Of a stretch of DNA of 64,000 nt, positions 1 through 8,051 are shown in pieces. The notes beneath the pieces are model-generated. The model was not told the DNA's origin and made no database searches. It saw only the letters and a program-made list of their open reading frames with translations. This DNA is from Bog-473 sp963701955 (GTDB lineage Bacteria > Actinomycetota > Acidimicrobiia > Acidimicrobiales > RAAP-2): positions 2,852,001-2,916,000 of the forward strand of contig OY969694.1 of NCBI GenBank assembly GCA_963701955.1, read 5' to 3'. Both the position numbers and the translations under genes were made by a program. Numbering within the stretch: the stretch's first letter is position 1; each line of letters opens with the position of its first letter.

Positions 1-775
1 GGCACCTGCATGATGCTCATATGCCCGGACGAACATGCCAGCTGCATCCCCCCGGCCAAGACGCTCAAGGTCCATTGCGAGGAATGCAACGTCTGCACAG
101 ACATCATCCCACCGCAATGCGTCTGAGAACTCGAGGCAATCGAGGATGCGGATTCCGTCCTCCAGACAGTAGATGTCCGAGGCTTGCAGGTCCCCGTGAC
201 CATCACAGATTCGCCCTTCGGCGATTCTCGCTTCGAGAAGTGCGCGATGTGAATGCAGCCAACGGGCGACGAGGCTTCCAATCTCAGTCTCGACCCTTGG
301 ATCCAGCGTGGTATGGGGAATGCGTGCGACCTCTTCGAGATTGTCCCTCCACTTGCGTGCGACTGCCGAAGGGCTCGCAGACGCTGAGATCTGCGCGGAC
401 CGCGCTGCGCTCTCATGGAAGGACGACAGGACCGCTGCGACGGCGTCAAGCCATGCCTCGGTGTCGCTCATCCGTTCGCAGCAGGGAGGACAACTGGCGC
501 TCCTCAGGGAGTGCACGCATGACGACCATATGCTCCAGCAGCTCGCCATCCATGACGAGGTCAGCGACGCCGAGATAGACGTCAGGAGACAGTCGGGCAT
601 TGAGCTCGACCTCGCGGCGGCAGTCCGCGAGGCGAGCAACGCGCTCCCTGAAGTCCAAGAAGTCGAAGTGAACCGGCTTGCGGATCTTGTAGACCCTGTC
701 GCCGCTGAAGACGAGGACAGAGATATGCGTCTCCGCCACCCGGACTGATGAACTCGTCGAAGTTGGTGGCTCCAT
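1..775 (-). CDS. COG2187 aminoglycoside-phosphotransferase-like protein, partial and frameshifted
   Basis: The ATG at 775 opens a kinase N-lobe (GDRVYKIRKPVHFDFLDF, then REVELNARLSPDVYLGV). One extra base near 460-480 shifts the frame, after which the C-lobe stays open to base 1 and contains the HGD loop (RICDGHGDLQ) followed by ILDCLEFSD and WDDVCADVAFLAMDLE. This is the COG2187 arrangement, in which a phosphotransferase-like domain is usually followed by a P-loop kinase domain; that second half lies outside the window. Substrate unknown. The gene diverges from the acetyltransferase operon, with two DosR-like palindromes in between. Family call is strong; function is not inferred. Confidence 0.8.
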
Positions 776-951
776 GGTCTCTATCTCCCGGAAACCCTCG
801 GTGCTGGCCCGAGTACGCGTCCGACCTCTGGATTCATTGATATGTTGACCTGTGTCGAGCTGGGTGAACCAAGGTCTGCGTCGAACTCGCCTCCGATCAG
901 AATGTATTGACCGTCAGTGGGGTTCCAGCAGAGACAAAGGTCACGGTCATC

Positions 952-964
952 GGGACCTTGGTCC
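952..964. promoter_or_regulatory. DosR/DevR-like box 1
   Basis: GGGACCTTGGTCC with A/T-rich right flank (TAAA). It matches the GGGAC-N4-GTCCC core of the mycobacterial DosR motif except for the last C. Lies about 177 bases upstream of the COG2187 start. Assignment to DosR is inference from the motif and the adjacent universal stress gene. Confidence 0.45.
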
Positions 965-1095
965 TAAAGACCCGACGCGGGGGAACTGATGCGGGCTGTA
1001 CGCAGCATCTCTCGGCAATGTCCTCTTGACGCTGGTCAGCGGTGATCCTCTCGACCCGATGCTGAACCCAGAAGGGACTCTCGGACTGATGCGCC

Positions 1096-1109
1096 GGGAC
1101 CAACGTCCC
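1096..1109. promoter_or_regulatory. DosR/DevR-like box 2
   Basis: A perfect GGGAC-CAAC-GTCCC palindrome, the exact half-site spacing of the DosR/DevR core. It sits about 125 bases upstream of the probable acetyltransferase start at 1234. No regulator gene is present in the window, so the binding protein is inferred. Confidence 0.5.
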
Positions 1110-1233
1110 TAGCTCGCGGGCGGCCGAGCGGGGACGATAGAAGCATGCCCACAACGATGCCTGTCAGGGATGACGCAGCTGGGGAGCGTCCAGTCGGTCT
1201 CCCTCGTGAGGGCGGCTCTGAGGGGGATTGTCT

Positions 1234-1861
1234 GTGTTGACGTCTCCGCCGAACTATCCGAGCGATCTCGAGGCCGATGTCACCTTGGTGGACGGGACTC
1301 GCTGCAGCCTGCGCCCGATCCGGCCCGACGATGCAGAGGGCGCTCATCGAATTCCATCGGCATTTGTCTCAGCGATCGACGTACCTGAGGTTCTTCACGG
1401 TTCATCCGACCTTGTCAGCAGCTGAAGTCGAGCGTTTCACCACCGTGGACTACACGGACCGTCTGGCTCTCGTGGTCGAGACAGAAGTAGGTCTCATCGC
1501 CGTGGGTCGGTTCGACCGCTACGTGGGTTCCCCAGAAGCCGAGGTCGCGTTCGTCGTGGCTGATGACTATCAGCATCACGGGATCGGGTCGCTCCTGCTC
1601 GACGAGCTCGCCCGGGCTGCCAGGTCGCGTGGTATTGGAACATTCCTGGCTGAGACGCTCTGTGAGAACAAGGCAATGCTGGACGTGTTCCATCACTCTG
1701 GCTTCGACGTGTCGACGAAGATCGAGTACGGAACCGTCTGGCTGCGCTTTGGAATCGAGATGACAGAGCCGTACCGCGTCGCCCTGGCCACCCGCGACGA
1801 AACGCGGCGAGTTACTCGTCTCCCGTCGGTCGGGACCGCCGAGCGAGTTCGCAAATGCTGA
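1234..1861 (+). CDS. GNAT family (Pat-like) N-acetyltransferase, one frameshift
   Basis: Single GNAT domain of about 200 residues. The N-terminus (VTLVDGTRCSLRPIRPDDAE) resembles the GNAT domain of protein lysine acetyltransferases of the Pat type. One extra G in a GAGGGCG run at about 1336-1342 shifts the frame, then the domain continues through HLSQRSTYLRFF to the CoA-binding motif Q-x-x-G-x-G (QHHGIGSLLLDEL). GTG at 1234 is chosen because AGGGGG at 1221-1226 gives a 7-base spacer; TTG 1228 is too close to it. The end overlaps the deacetylase start by 7 bases, so the two are co-transcribed. Probably acetylates protein lysines; the stress protein downstream is a candidate target (inference). 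Confidence 0.75.
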
Positions 1862-2892
1862 TTGTCGCTGGTCCATCTGGCGCCAGTGCACATGACGGGG
1901 GCGCATCCCATCCGGAGCAGCAGGGCCGGATCTTCTCCGTGATGGATGGAGTGCGCGATCTCCATCTCGAAGGCGAGATTGACTACGTCGGCTCCCCCGA
2001 GGCCGAACTCGGGGACCTGGCACGGGTGCACACGACCAAGTATCTCGACGAGCTCGAGAGCTTCTGCCGGGAGGGTGGCGGAGACATCGATCCCGACACC
2101 TATGCCCGGTTGGACTCGTTCGCTGCGGCCCGCCGCGCCGTTGGCGCCGGCCTTGAAGCGATCAGAGCCCTAGAGGGGCAGGGTGAGGGTGTTGCCTTCG
2201 TCCCTGTGCGACCACCCGGACATCACGCCGAGGCAGACCGAGCAATGGGTTTCTGCCTGCTCAATAACGTCGCCGTGAGCGCGGCAATGCTTGCGGCGAG
2301 AGGCCAGCGAGTCCTCATCGTGGACTGGGATGTCCACCACGGCAATGGAACGCAATCCATTTTTTGGGATGATCCCCGAATTCTCTACGTCTCGACCCAT
2401 CAATGGCCCCTCTTTCCGGGCACGGGCCGAGCTCAAGAGGTCGGAGGCCCCAACGCCGTCGGCCTCACGGTCAACGTCCCACTGCCACGAGGTGCGACCG
2501 GAGACATTGTTCTCGGTGGTCTTGAGGAGATCGCTCACCCGGCGATCGATCAATTTGGGCCGGATTGGGTCCTGGTGTCGTGTGGTTTCGATGCTCACCG
2601 GGCCGATCCCCTGGGTGAGCTCGCCCTCTCCACAGGGGACTTTGCACAGCTCGCTCGCCTCGTGCGTTCGTTTGCCCCTCGTCCAGGTCGTCTCGCGCTG
2701 TTCTTGGAGGGCGGCTACAGCTCCCGAGCATTGCGTTCGTCTGTGACTGCCGTCTTGGGCACTCTCCTCGATATGGAGGTGGGGCTGGAACCCCCCTCGT
2801 GTGGAGGGCCTGGGCGGGAGGACGTCACGTCCGCAGCCATGGCTCGCCACTCGGCAATCGCTGATCTGCACGAAGGGGGTGGCAACCGGTGA
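1855..2892 (+). CDS. Histone-deacetylase-family (AcuC/class II-like) hydrolase
   Basis: 345-residue zinc-dependent deacetylase. The catalytic set is visible: His123-His124 in RPPGHHAEADRAMGFCLLNN, zinc ligands Asp159 and His161 in VDWDVHHGNGTQ, third ligand Asp246 in CGFDAHRADPLG, and the transition-state Tyr288 in FLEGGYSS. Length and motifs fit bacterial class II HDAC-like and acetylpolyamine/acetoin-utilisation enzymes. It overlaps the upstream GNAT gene by 7 bases and the downstream universal stress gene by 4 (GTGA), so this is a tight three-gene operon. Pairing with an acetyltransferase suggests reversal of lysine acetylation, as in acuA-acuC of Bacillus; acetylpolyamine hydrolysis remains possible. 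Confidence 0.88.
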   Translation: MLIVAGPSGASAHDGGASHPEQQGRIFSVMDGVRDLHLEGEIDYVGSPEAELGDLARVHTTKYLDELESFCREGGGDIDPDTYARLDSFAAARRAVGAGLEAIRALEGQGEGVAFVPVRPPGHHAEADRAMGFCLLNNVAVSAAMLAARGQRVLIVDWDVHHGNGTQSIFWDDPRILYVSTHQWPLFPGTGRAQEVGGPNAVGLTVNVPLPRGATGDIVLGGLEEIAHPAIDQFGPDWVLVSCGFDAHRADPLGELALSTGDFAQLARLVRSFAPRPGRLALFLEGGYSSRALRSSVTAVLGTLLDMEVGLEPPSCGGPGREDVTSAAMARHSAIADLHEGGGNR

Positions 2893-3335
2893 ACGGAATT
2901 GACAGGGTCGCGGTGGGTTTCGACGGCTCAGGTGACTCAAGAAGCGCACTCCGCTGGGCAGCCGAACTCGCCGGGCTCGTTCATGCGCACCTGAAGGTGG
3001 TCCACGCGGTGGGCCTGTTGGAGCACGCAGGCCTCTTGGACCGCCAGAGTCCACATCAAGAGGCTGCGGTTGAGGTTGCTGTCGCCGCAGGAATGGATCC
3101 GACTGCGGTGGAGTGGCTCGTCATCGACGGGGACCCGTGCTCTGCCCTCCTTCGAATGATCGCTGCGCCTCACTCGGTCGATCTGATCGTCGTCGGATCT
3201 CGTGGGTCCGGGCAACATTCCGGCACGCTCTTGGGGAGCACCAGCCTCGAGCTCGTCGAACACTCCAGTATCCCGGTCGTGATCGTGCCTCTGCCGGTCC
3301 CGCACCATTCCAGGATTGAGCGCACAACGAAGTAA
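2889..3335 (+). CDS. Universal stress protein, ATP-binding type
   Basis: 148-residue single UspA domain. The ATP-binding motif G-x2-G-x9-G-S is complete (GSRGSGQHSGTLLGS), followed by the usual C-terminal strand (SSIPVVIVPLP), so it belongs to the nucleotide-binding class. GTG start within the GTGA overlap with the deacetylase. Universal stress proteins are frequent members of hypoxia/dormancy regulons, and a mycobacterial one is a known substrate of a Pat-type acetyltransferase; both facts fit this location behind DosR-like boxes and a writer/eraser pair. Confidence 0.9.
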   Translation: MNGIDRVAVGFDGSGDSRSALRWAAELAGLVHAHLKVVHAVGLLEHAGLLDRQSPHQEAAVEVAVAAGMDPTAVEWLVIDGDPCSALLRMIAAPHSVDLIVVGSRGSGQHSGTLLGSTSLELVEHSSIPVVIVPLPVPHHSRIERTTK

Positions 3336-3418
3336 TTCTCCCAATTCCTCTTGACAATCTCGGCCAGGCCATCCCGCATCGAGTCGTCGCCCTCGTGCGC
3401 GACCGCGCCTGTGTTCCC

Positions 3419-4936
3419 CTACAGAACGAGGTGTTCGTACGTCTCGGGGTTCTGCATGTTCTCGGCGATGCGCGCCCGTTCCTCCTCGGGCGTCTCGTGC
3501 GTGCGGAGCAGGATCGGCGCCAGCACCAGGCCGAGCAGGACGCAGCCGGCCGCAACAACGAGTGCAAGTTGGTAGCCAGCGGTCAGCGAACCGATGACCG
3601 CATGGCCTTCGGCCACCAACGAGCGGGTGCGGGTCGTCGCGATGGAACTGAGGACGGCCAGGCCCACGGCCGCGGCCATCTGCTGGGAGACGTTGACGAT
3701 GCCCGAGCCCAGGCCCGCATCGGCGGTGGGGATCTCGGACATGCCGATCTGGAGCAGTGGCATGAACGACGCGCCGGCACCCACCCCCAACATCAGGAAG
3801 GCGAAGAAGATCGTCGGAAAGTAGCTGGCTCCCTGGCCGGCCGAGGCGAGCAGGAGCAAACCGCCTGCGGCGAGCAGCATGGCTGGGTACATCACCACCT
3901 TGCCGAACCGGTTGACCAGCCAGGCGGTCACACCCGCCGACATGAGAGCCATCCCCGCCGTCGCCGGCATGAAGGCCAGGCCAGTCTTGATGGGGCTGTA
4001 ACCCAGCACATGCTCGAGATAGAGCGCACCAATGAAGAATGTGGAGAACATGCCGGTCGCCAGCAGGCCCCGGATGGCGCTCGACCCGGTCAACGTCCGG
4101 AGCTTCAGGATCCGGAGCGGCATGATCGGGTTGGTCAGCTTCGCCTCCAAGACGATGAAGGCGACGAACAGCACGACGGCGGCCGCGAGGATGCCCAAAG
4201 TGTGGAACGAGCCCCAGCCGTCGGAGGACGCCGTCACGATGCCATAGATGCCCACCATGAGTGACAGCGTCACCAGCACCGATCCGACCACGTCGACGCC
4301 CTGTTTGAGGCCGAGGCCGACGTTCTCCACCACCAGGATGCGGCCCAGGATCAGCGTGGCGATGCCAATAGGCACGTTCACGAAGAAGATCCAGTGCCAG
4401 CTCAGGGCCTGGGTGAGGACGCCGCCGACAAGCAGGCCGATGGAGCCGCCGCCCACGGCGACGAACACGTAGGCGCTCATGGCCTTGGCCCGCTCAACCG
4501 GGCTGGGGAACTCCGTGACGATGATGGCGACGATCACCGAGGAGGAGAGCGCCCCGCCGATACCTTGGACGAAGCGAGCACCGACCAACAGAGCCTGGCT
4601 GTCGGCCGAACCGCAGGCGATGGAGGCCAGGGTGAACAACGCCACACCGGCGAGGAACACCTTCTTGCGGCCGACGAGATCGCCCAGGCGGCCGGCCATG
4701 AGGAGGAAGCTGCCGAAGGAAATCAGGTAGGCGTCGACCACCCACGTCAGGCCCGACTGCGAGAAGTGGAGGCTCTTCTGCACGTCGGGCAGCGCCACGT
4801 TCACGATGGAGCCGTCCAGCGCGTTCATGAACATGGCCAGGCAGACGACGATCAGGGCGATCCAGCGCCGGCGGTCGCCGGCATCGTCGGTGCCGAGGCG
4901 CGGCACGGTCATCGTTCCGGAGTCGGGGATAGTCAT
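3419..4936 (-). CDS. MFS transporter, DHA2 (EmrB/QacA) family drug exporter
   Basis: About 505 residues with the 14-helix DHA2 architecture. The first helix carries AMFMNALDGSIVNVALP (motif D1 of this family), the helix 2-3 loop has GRLGDLVGRKKVF (motif A), and helix 5 has GARFVQGIGGALSSS. The ATG at 4936 (MTIPDSG) is preferred over an in-frame start at 5134 because the extra N-terminus is not family-like and would overlap the divergent marR gene. The divergent MarR repressor gene strongly suggests regulated efflux of a small toxic molecule. Converges with the universal stress gene. Confidence 0.88.
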   Translation of the reverse strand: MTIPDSGTMTVPRLGTDDAGDRRRWIALIVVCLAMFMNALDGSIVNVALPDVQKSLHFSQSGLTWVVDAYLISFGSFLLMAGRLGDLVGRKKVFLAGVALFTLASIACGSADSQALLVGARFVQGIGGALSSSVIVAIIVTEFPSPVERAKAMSAYVFVAVGGGSIGLLVGGVLTQALSWHWIFFVNVPIGIATLILGRILVVENVGLGLKQGVDVVGSVLVTLSLMVGIYGIVTASSDGWGSFHTLGILAAAVVLFVAFIVLEAKLTNPIMPLRILKLRTLTGSSAIRGLLATGMFSTFFIGALYLEHVLGYSPIKTGLAFMPATAGMALMSAGVTAWLVNRFGKVVMYPAMLLAAGGLLLLASAGQGASYFPTIFFAFLMLGVGAGASFMPLLQIGMSEIPTADAGLGSGIVNVSQQMAAAVGLAVLSSIATTRTRSLVAEGHAVIGSLTAGYQLALVVAAGCVLLGLVLAPILLRTHETPEEERARIAENMQNPETYEHLVL

Positions 4937-4946
4937 GATCTCGGGA

Positions 4947-4955
4947 CTATCATAG
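4947..4955. promoter_or_regulatory. Palindrome over the exporter -10 region
   Basis: CTATCATAG is a 4+1+4 palindrome in the 70-base gap between the divergent exporter and marR. On the minus strand it contains TATGAT (4954-4949), a good -10 element 13 bases before the exporter ATG, so MarR binding here could block that promoter. Short, hence modest confidence. Confidence 0.3.
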
Positions 4956-5006
4956 AGGGGTGATTGAAATGACCGTGCGCCGCCCGCCCGGAGGAGCCAT
5001 GGCAGG

Positions 5007-5459
5007 ATGCGCGTCGTGACAGCGAGGGAGGCCACCACCCCGACCACGGGGACGATCGTCCTCCTGACCCGGCTGTCGCGTGCTGTCTTCGTCCGCAGCA
5101 CAGTCGACCTGGTGGGCATGAACCTGAAGAACATGGTCGTCCTGGCCTATCTGCGCGATCACCCGAGTTCCGCTCAGCAGGTATTGACCGAGGACCTGTC
5201 GATGGACTCCAACACGGGAGTGCTGGTGCTCAACGACCTCGAGGACCTCGAGTACGTGGAGCGGCGGCGGGACCCGGCCGACCGGCGGCGCCACATCGTC
5301 GACATCACGGAGGCCGGCCTCCAGGCGCTGGAGCGGGCGGAGGTGGCGCAGGGCAGCATCGAGGATGAGATCCTCGGCGGTCTGAGCGACTCGGAGCGGG
5401 TGACGTTCCGACGGTTGTTGGTCAAGGCCCTCGAGGACCACCTCCCTCAAGGGGGATAG
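5007..5459 (+). CDS. MarR family transcriptional regulator
   Basis: 150 residues with a winged helix: recognition region SMDSNTGVLVLNDLEDLEYV and wing ERRRDPADRRRHIVDIT, the D-x-R-rich beta-hairpin typical of MarR. ATG at 5007 follows GGAGGAG at 4990-4996; the ATG at 4998 is nearer but stops after six codons. Divergent from the DHA2 exporter, the classic repressor-pump arrangement; probably autoregulated through the shared 70-base gap. Converges with the ssuD-like gene with only 18 bases between them. Confidence 0.88.
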   Translation: MRVVTAREATTPTTGTIVLLTRLSRAVFVRSTVDLVGMNLKNMVVLAYLRDHPSSAQQVLTEDLSMDSNTGVLVLNDLEDLEYVERRRDPADRRRHIVDITEAGLQALERAEVAQGSIEDEILGGLSDSERVTFRRLLVKALEDHLPQGG

Positions 5460-5477
5460 CGATCCACCTTGGCCCGG

Positions 5478-6615
5478 CTAAGGGGAGGTGGCTGGTTCCG
5501 AACTCCTGCGTCGCTCGTGGGGTCCACCAGGCGACCACGCTGCACCGAGCCGAGTGCCGTCCGTCTCGGTCACGAGGGGAAGCAGACCTTCGCCCACGGC
5601 ATAGGCCTCTTCGAGGTGCGGATGGCCGGACAGGATGAACTCATCGAGCCCGAGGTCGTGGTAGTCGAGGATGCGCTGAACCACCTGCTCGTGGCTGCCG
5701 ACCAGGGCCGTGCCGGCCCCTGGACGCACCAGACCGATCCCGGCCCAGAGGTTCGGGCTGACTTCGAGATCCTCCCGGGTGCCACCGTGCAGCGACAGCA
5801 TCCGCTGCTGGCCGACTGGTTTGCTCTTGTCCAGCAGCTGTTGTGCGGCGTCGATCAGAGCCGGGTCCAATGTGTCCAGCAGTCGATCTGCCTCGGCCCA
5901 GGCCTCGCGTTCGGTGTCGCGGGTGATGACGTGCAGACGCATGCCGAAGCGGACGCTCCGACCCTGCGCCGCAGCCTTCTCCTGCACTCTCTTGATGCGC
6001 TCTTCGGCCATGGCGGGCGGTTCGCCCCACAAGAGATAGACGTCGACGTTCCGCGCGGCAACATCTTCGGCGACACTCGAGGCGCCGCCGAAGAACACCT
6101 CGGGAATGGGGTCCGGTGGAGCCATCGTGGTCGCTCCCCGGATCTTGTAGTGCCACCCATCGAAATCGAAAGGCTCGCTGCGCCACGCTCCCCGCAGAAT
6201 CTGGAGAAATTCATCGGTGCGGGCGTAGCGCTCGTCGTGGGAGAGCCAGTCGCCGAATCGCCTCTGCTCGAACGCATCGCCACCGGTCACGATGTTGATC
6301 AAGAGGCGCCCGTTCGTGATCCGTTGGAAGGTCGCTGCTTGTTGCGCGGCGAGCGTCGGGTTGGTGATGCCCGGACGGAATGCCACCAGGAACCGCAGCC
6401 TGGTGGTCTGCTGGCTCAGGGCGGTCGTGACCAGCCAGGCGTCCTCGCACGTCGTCCCCGTCGGGGTGAGGACGGCATCGAATCCGAGATCGTCGGCGGC
6501 GTGCGATCTGGGAGAGGTATTCGATGGACGCGGCACGACCGTGGCCCCCCGCTCCGGGCACCACGTTCCGACCGTCGCCCGATGTCGGCAGGAACCAGTG
6601 CACCGAAATCCCCAT
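5478..6615 (-). CDS. ssuD: FMNH2-dependent alkanesulfonate monooxygenase (SsuD), one frameshift
   Basis: Starts MGISVHWFLPTSGDGR, the SsuD N-terminus; an extra C near 6505 shifts the frame before AADDLGFDAVLTPTGTTCED. The active-site Cys of E. coli SsuD (Cys54) is matched by the Cys of TGTTCEDAW, and the Arg/His pair (Arg226, His228) by FGMRLHVITRDTE. The NGRLLINIVTGGD flavin/phosphate loop is present. The enzyme splits C1-C8 sulfonates to aldehyde and sulfite using reduced FMN from a separate reductase, which is not in this window. Diverges from metY-metX, so it appears to be part of a sulfur-supply locus. No ssuABC transporter is adjacent. In-frame sequence upstream of 6615 is not part of the gene. 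Confidence 0.88.
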
Positions 6616-6663
6616 TGCGCGTCACCCACTTTCTCGGGAGGATTGAAGGAGCCCGTACAATAG

Positions 6664-6691
6664 TTGACTAAATCAGTCGGGTTTGTAAAGA
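6664..6691 (+). promoter_or_regulatory. Candidate promoter and dyad in the ssuD-metY gap
   Basis: TTGACT (6664-6669) and TAAAGA (6686-6691) are spaced by 16 bases and could be -35/-10 elements for metY. The -35 lies inside an imperfectly spaced dyad, GACT-AAATC-AGTC (6666-6678), a plausible operator shared by the divergent sulfur genes. AAGGAG sits about 10 bases before the metY ATG. Confidence 0.4.
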
Positions 6692-6752
6692 TCCGGGATC
6701 CCGGGTTGCCGCGATCCCCGGCCAGCTGATCCGATCCAAGGAGACCACCACC

Positions 6753-8051
6753 ATGCCCGATTGGGGATTCGAGACTCGCCAGGTTCATGCAGGAGCTGCT
6801 CCTGATCCCACAACTGGCGCCCGCGCCGTGCCGATCTACCAGACCACGAGCTACACGTTCCGCGACACCTCGCACGCGGCGGCCCTCTTCGGGCTCGAGG
6901 AGCTGGGCAACATCTACACCCGCATCATGAATCCCACCCAGGCCGTGTTCGAGGAGCGGGTCGCTGCCCTGGAAGGTGGCGTGGCCGCCCTCGCCGTCGC
7001 CAGTGGTCAGGCCGCCGAGACCATCACGCTGCTGAACCTGGCCGAGAACGGCGGTCACATCGTGTCGTCCGCTTCGCTCTACGGGGGCACGTACAACCTC
7101 CTCCACTACACGCTGCCGAAATTGGGGATCGAGACGACATTCGTCGATGATCCTGACGACCTCGAAGCCTGGCGTTCGGCCGTGCGACCGAACACAAAGG
7201 CGTTTTACGCCGAGACACTCGGGAATCCGAAGGGCGACGTGCTCGATTTCGAGGGCGTTGCAGGCGTCGCCCATGAGCACAAGATTCCGCTCGTGGTCGA
7301 CAACACTCTGGCGACCCCGTATCTGGCCCAACCGCTCCTTCACGGTGCCGACATCGTCGTGCACTCGGCCACGAAATTCATCGGCGGCCATGGGACCTCC
7401 ATCGGTGGTGTGATCGTCGATGGCGGCAAGTTCGACTACGAAGGAAGTGGGCGTTTTCCGAGCTTCACCGAACCCGACCCCAGCTATCACGGGCTCGTGT
7501 TCGGGAGCCTGCCCGAGGCTCTCTTCCCCGCCCGGTTCGTCCTCAAGGCGCGGCTGCAGTACCTCCGCGACACGGGGCCGGCGGTCGCGCCCCTCAATTC
7601 GTTCCTGTTCCTGCAGGGCCTCGAGACCCTGAGTCTGCGTATGGAGCGACACGTGCAGAACGCCACTGCGGTGGCGAACTGGCTCGAAGCTCGGGATGAG
7701 GTGTCGTGGGTCGCCTATCCGGGGTTGCAGTCCAGCCCGTGGCACGAGCGCCAGAAGCGATACCTACCCAACGGAGGGGGCGCCATCATTGCGTTTGGCA
7801 TTGCGGGCGGAGCGGACGCAGGGCGACGGTTCATCGAAGGCCTCGAGCTCTTCAGCCACCTGGCGAACGTGGGCGATGTGCGGAGCCTGGCGATCCACCC
7901 GGCTTCGACGACGCACTCCCAGCTCACTGAGGCCGAGCAGACCACGACGGGTGTGACGCCGGACCTGGTCCGGCTCTCCGTCGGCATCGAGTCCATTGAG
8001 GACATCCTGGCTGACCTCGATGCAGGGTTCCGCGCCGCAAAGGGAGAGTGA
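6753..8051 (+). CDS. metY: O-acetylhomoserine sulfhydrylase
   Basis: 432-residue Cys/Met-metabolism PLP enzyme. N-terminus GFETRQVHAGAAPDPTTGAR with PIYQTTSYTF is characteristic of MetY; the Schiff-base lysine is Lys208 in HSATKFIGGHGTSIGG. Length (about 430) and the C-terminus (ATTTGVTPDLVRLSVGIE-like) separate it from the shorter cystathionine enzymes. It makes homocysteine from O-acetylhomoserine and sulfide in the cytoplasm. A strong ribosome site (AAGGAG) precedes the ATG. Its stop overlaps the metX start by 4 bases, so substrate-producing and substrate-using enzymes are translationally coupled. Confidence 0.95.
   Translation: MPDWGFETRQVHAGAAPDPTTGARAVPIYQTTSYTFRDTSHAAALFGLEELGNIYTRIMNPTQAVFEERVAALEGGVAALAVASGQAAETITLLNLAENGGHIVSSASLYGGTYNLLHYTLPKLGIETTFVDDPDDLEAWRSAVRPNTKAFYAETLGNPKGDVLDFEGVAGVAHEHKIPLVVDNTLATPYLAQPLLHGADIVVHSATKFIGGHGTSIGGVIVDGGKFDYEGSGRFPSFTEPDPSYHGLVFGSLPEALFPARFVLKARLQYLRDTGPAVAPLNSFLFLQGLETLSLRMERHVQNATAVANWLEARDEVSWVAYPGLQSSPWHERQKRYLPNGGGAIIAFGIAGGADAGRRFIEGLELFSHLANVGDVRSLAIHPASTTHSQLTEAEQTTTGVTPDLVRLSVGIESIEDILADLDAGFRAAKGE

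Larger units (their letters stand above)
776..1233. other. Divergent intergenic region with two DosR-like palindromes
   Basis: About 460 bases separate the COG2187 gene (leftward) from the acetyltransferase operon (rightward). Short open frames here have no recognisable domain. The notable content is two GGGAC-N4-GTCC-type palindromes (952-964 and 1096-1109), placed so that either divergent gene could be controlled. AGGGGG at 1221-1226 is the ribosome site for the acetyltransferase. Confidence 0.6.

Noticed and set aside
897..1154. Leftward 85-codon open frame
   Set aside because: No domain or ribosome site, and it overlaps both DosR-like boxes; a chance frame in GC-rich DNA.
3395..4264. Rightward frames opposite the MFS exporter and similar long antisense frames across the window
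   Set aside because: Repetitive, charged translations typical of antisense frames in high-GC genes; the minus-strand product is a clear transporter.
6616..6752. Possible SAM riboswitch before metY
   Set aside because: No conserved SAM-type core or pairing recognised; the region is only 137 bases and better explained by a promoter and short dyad.
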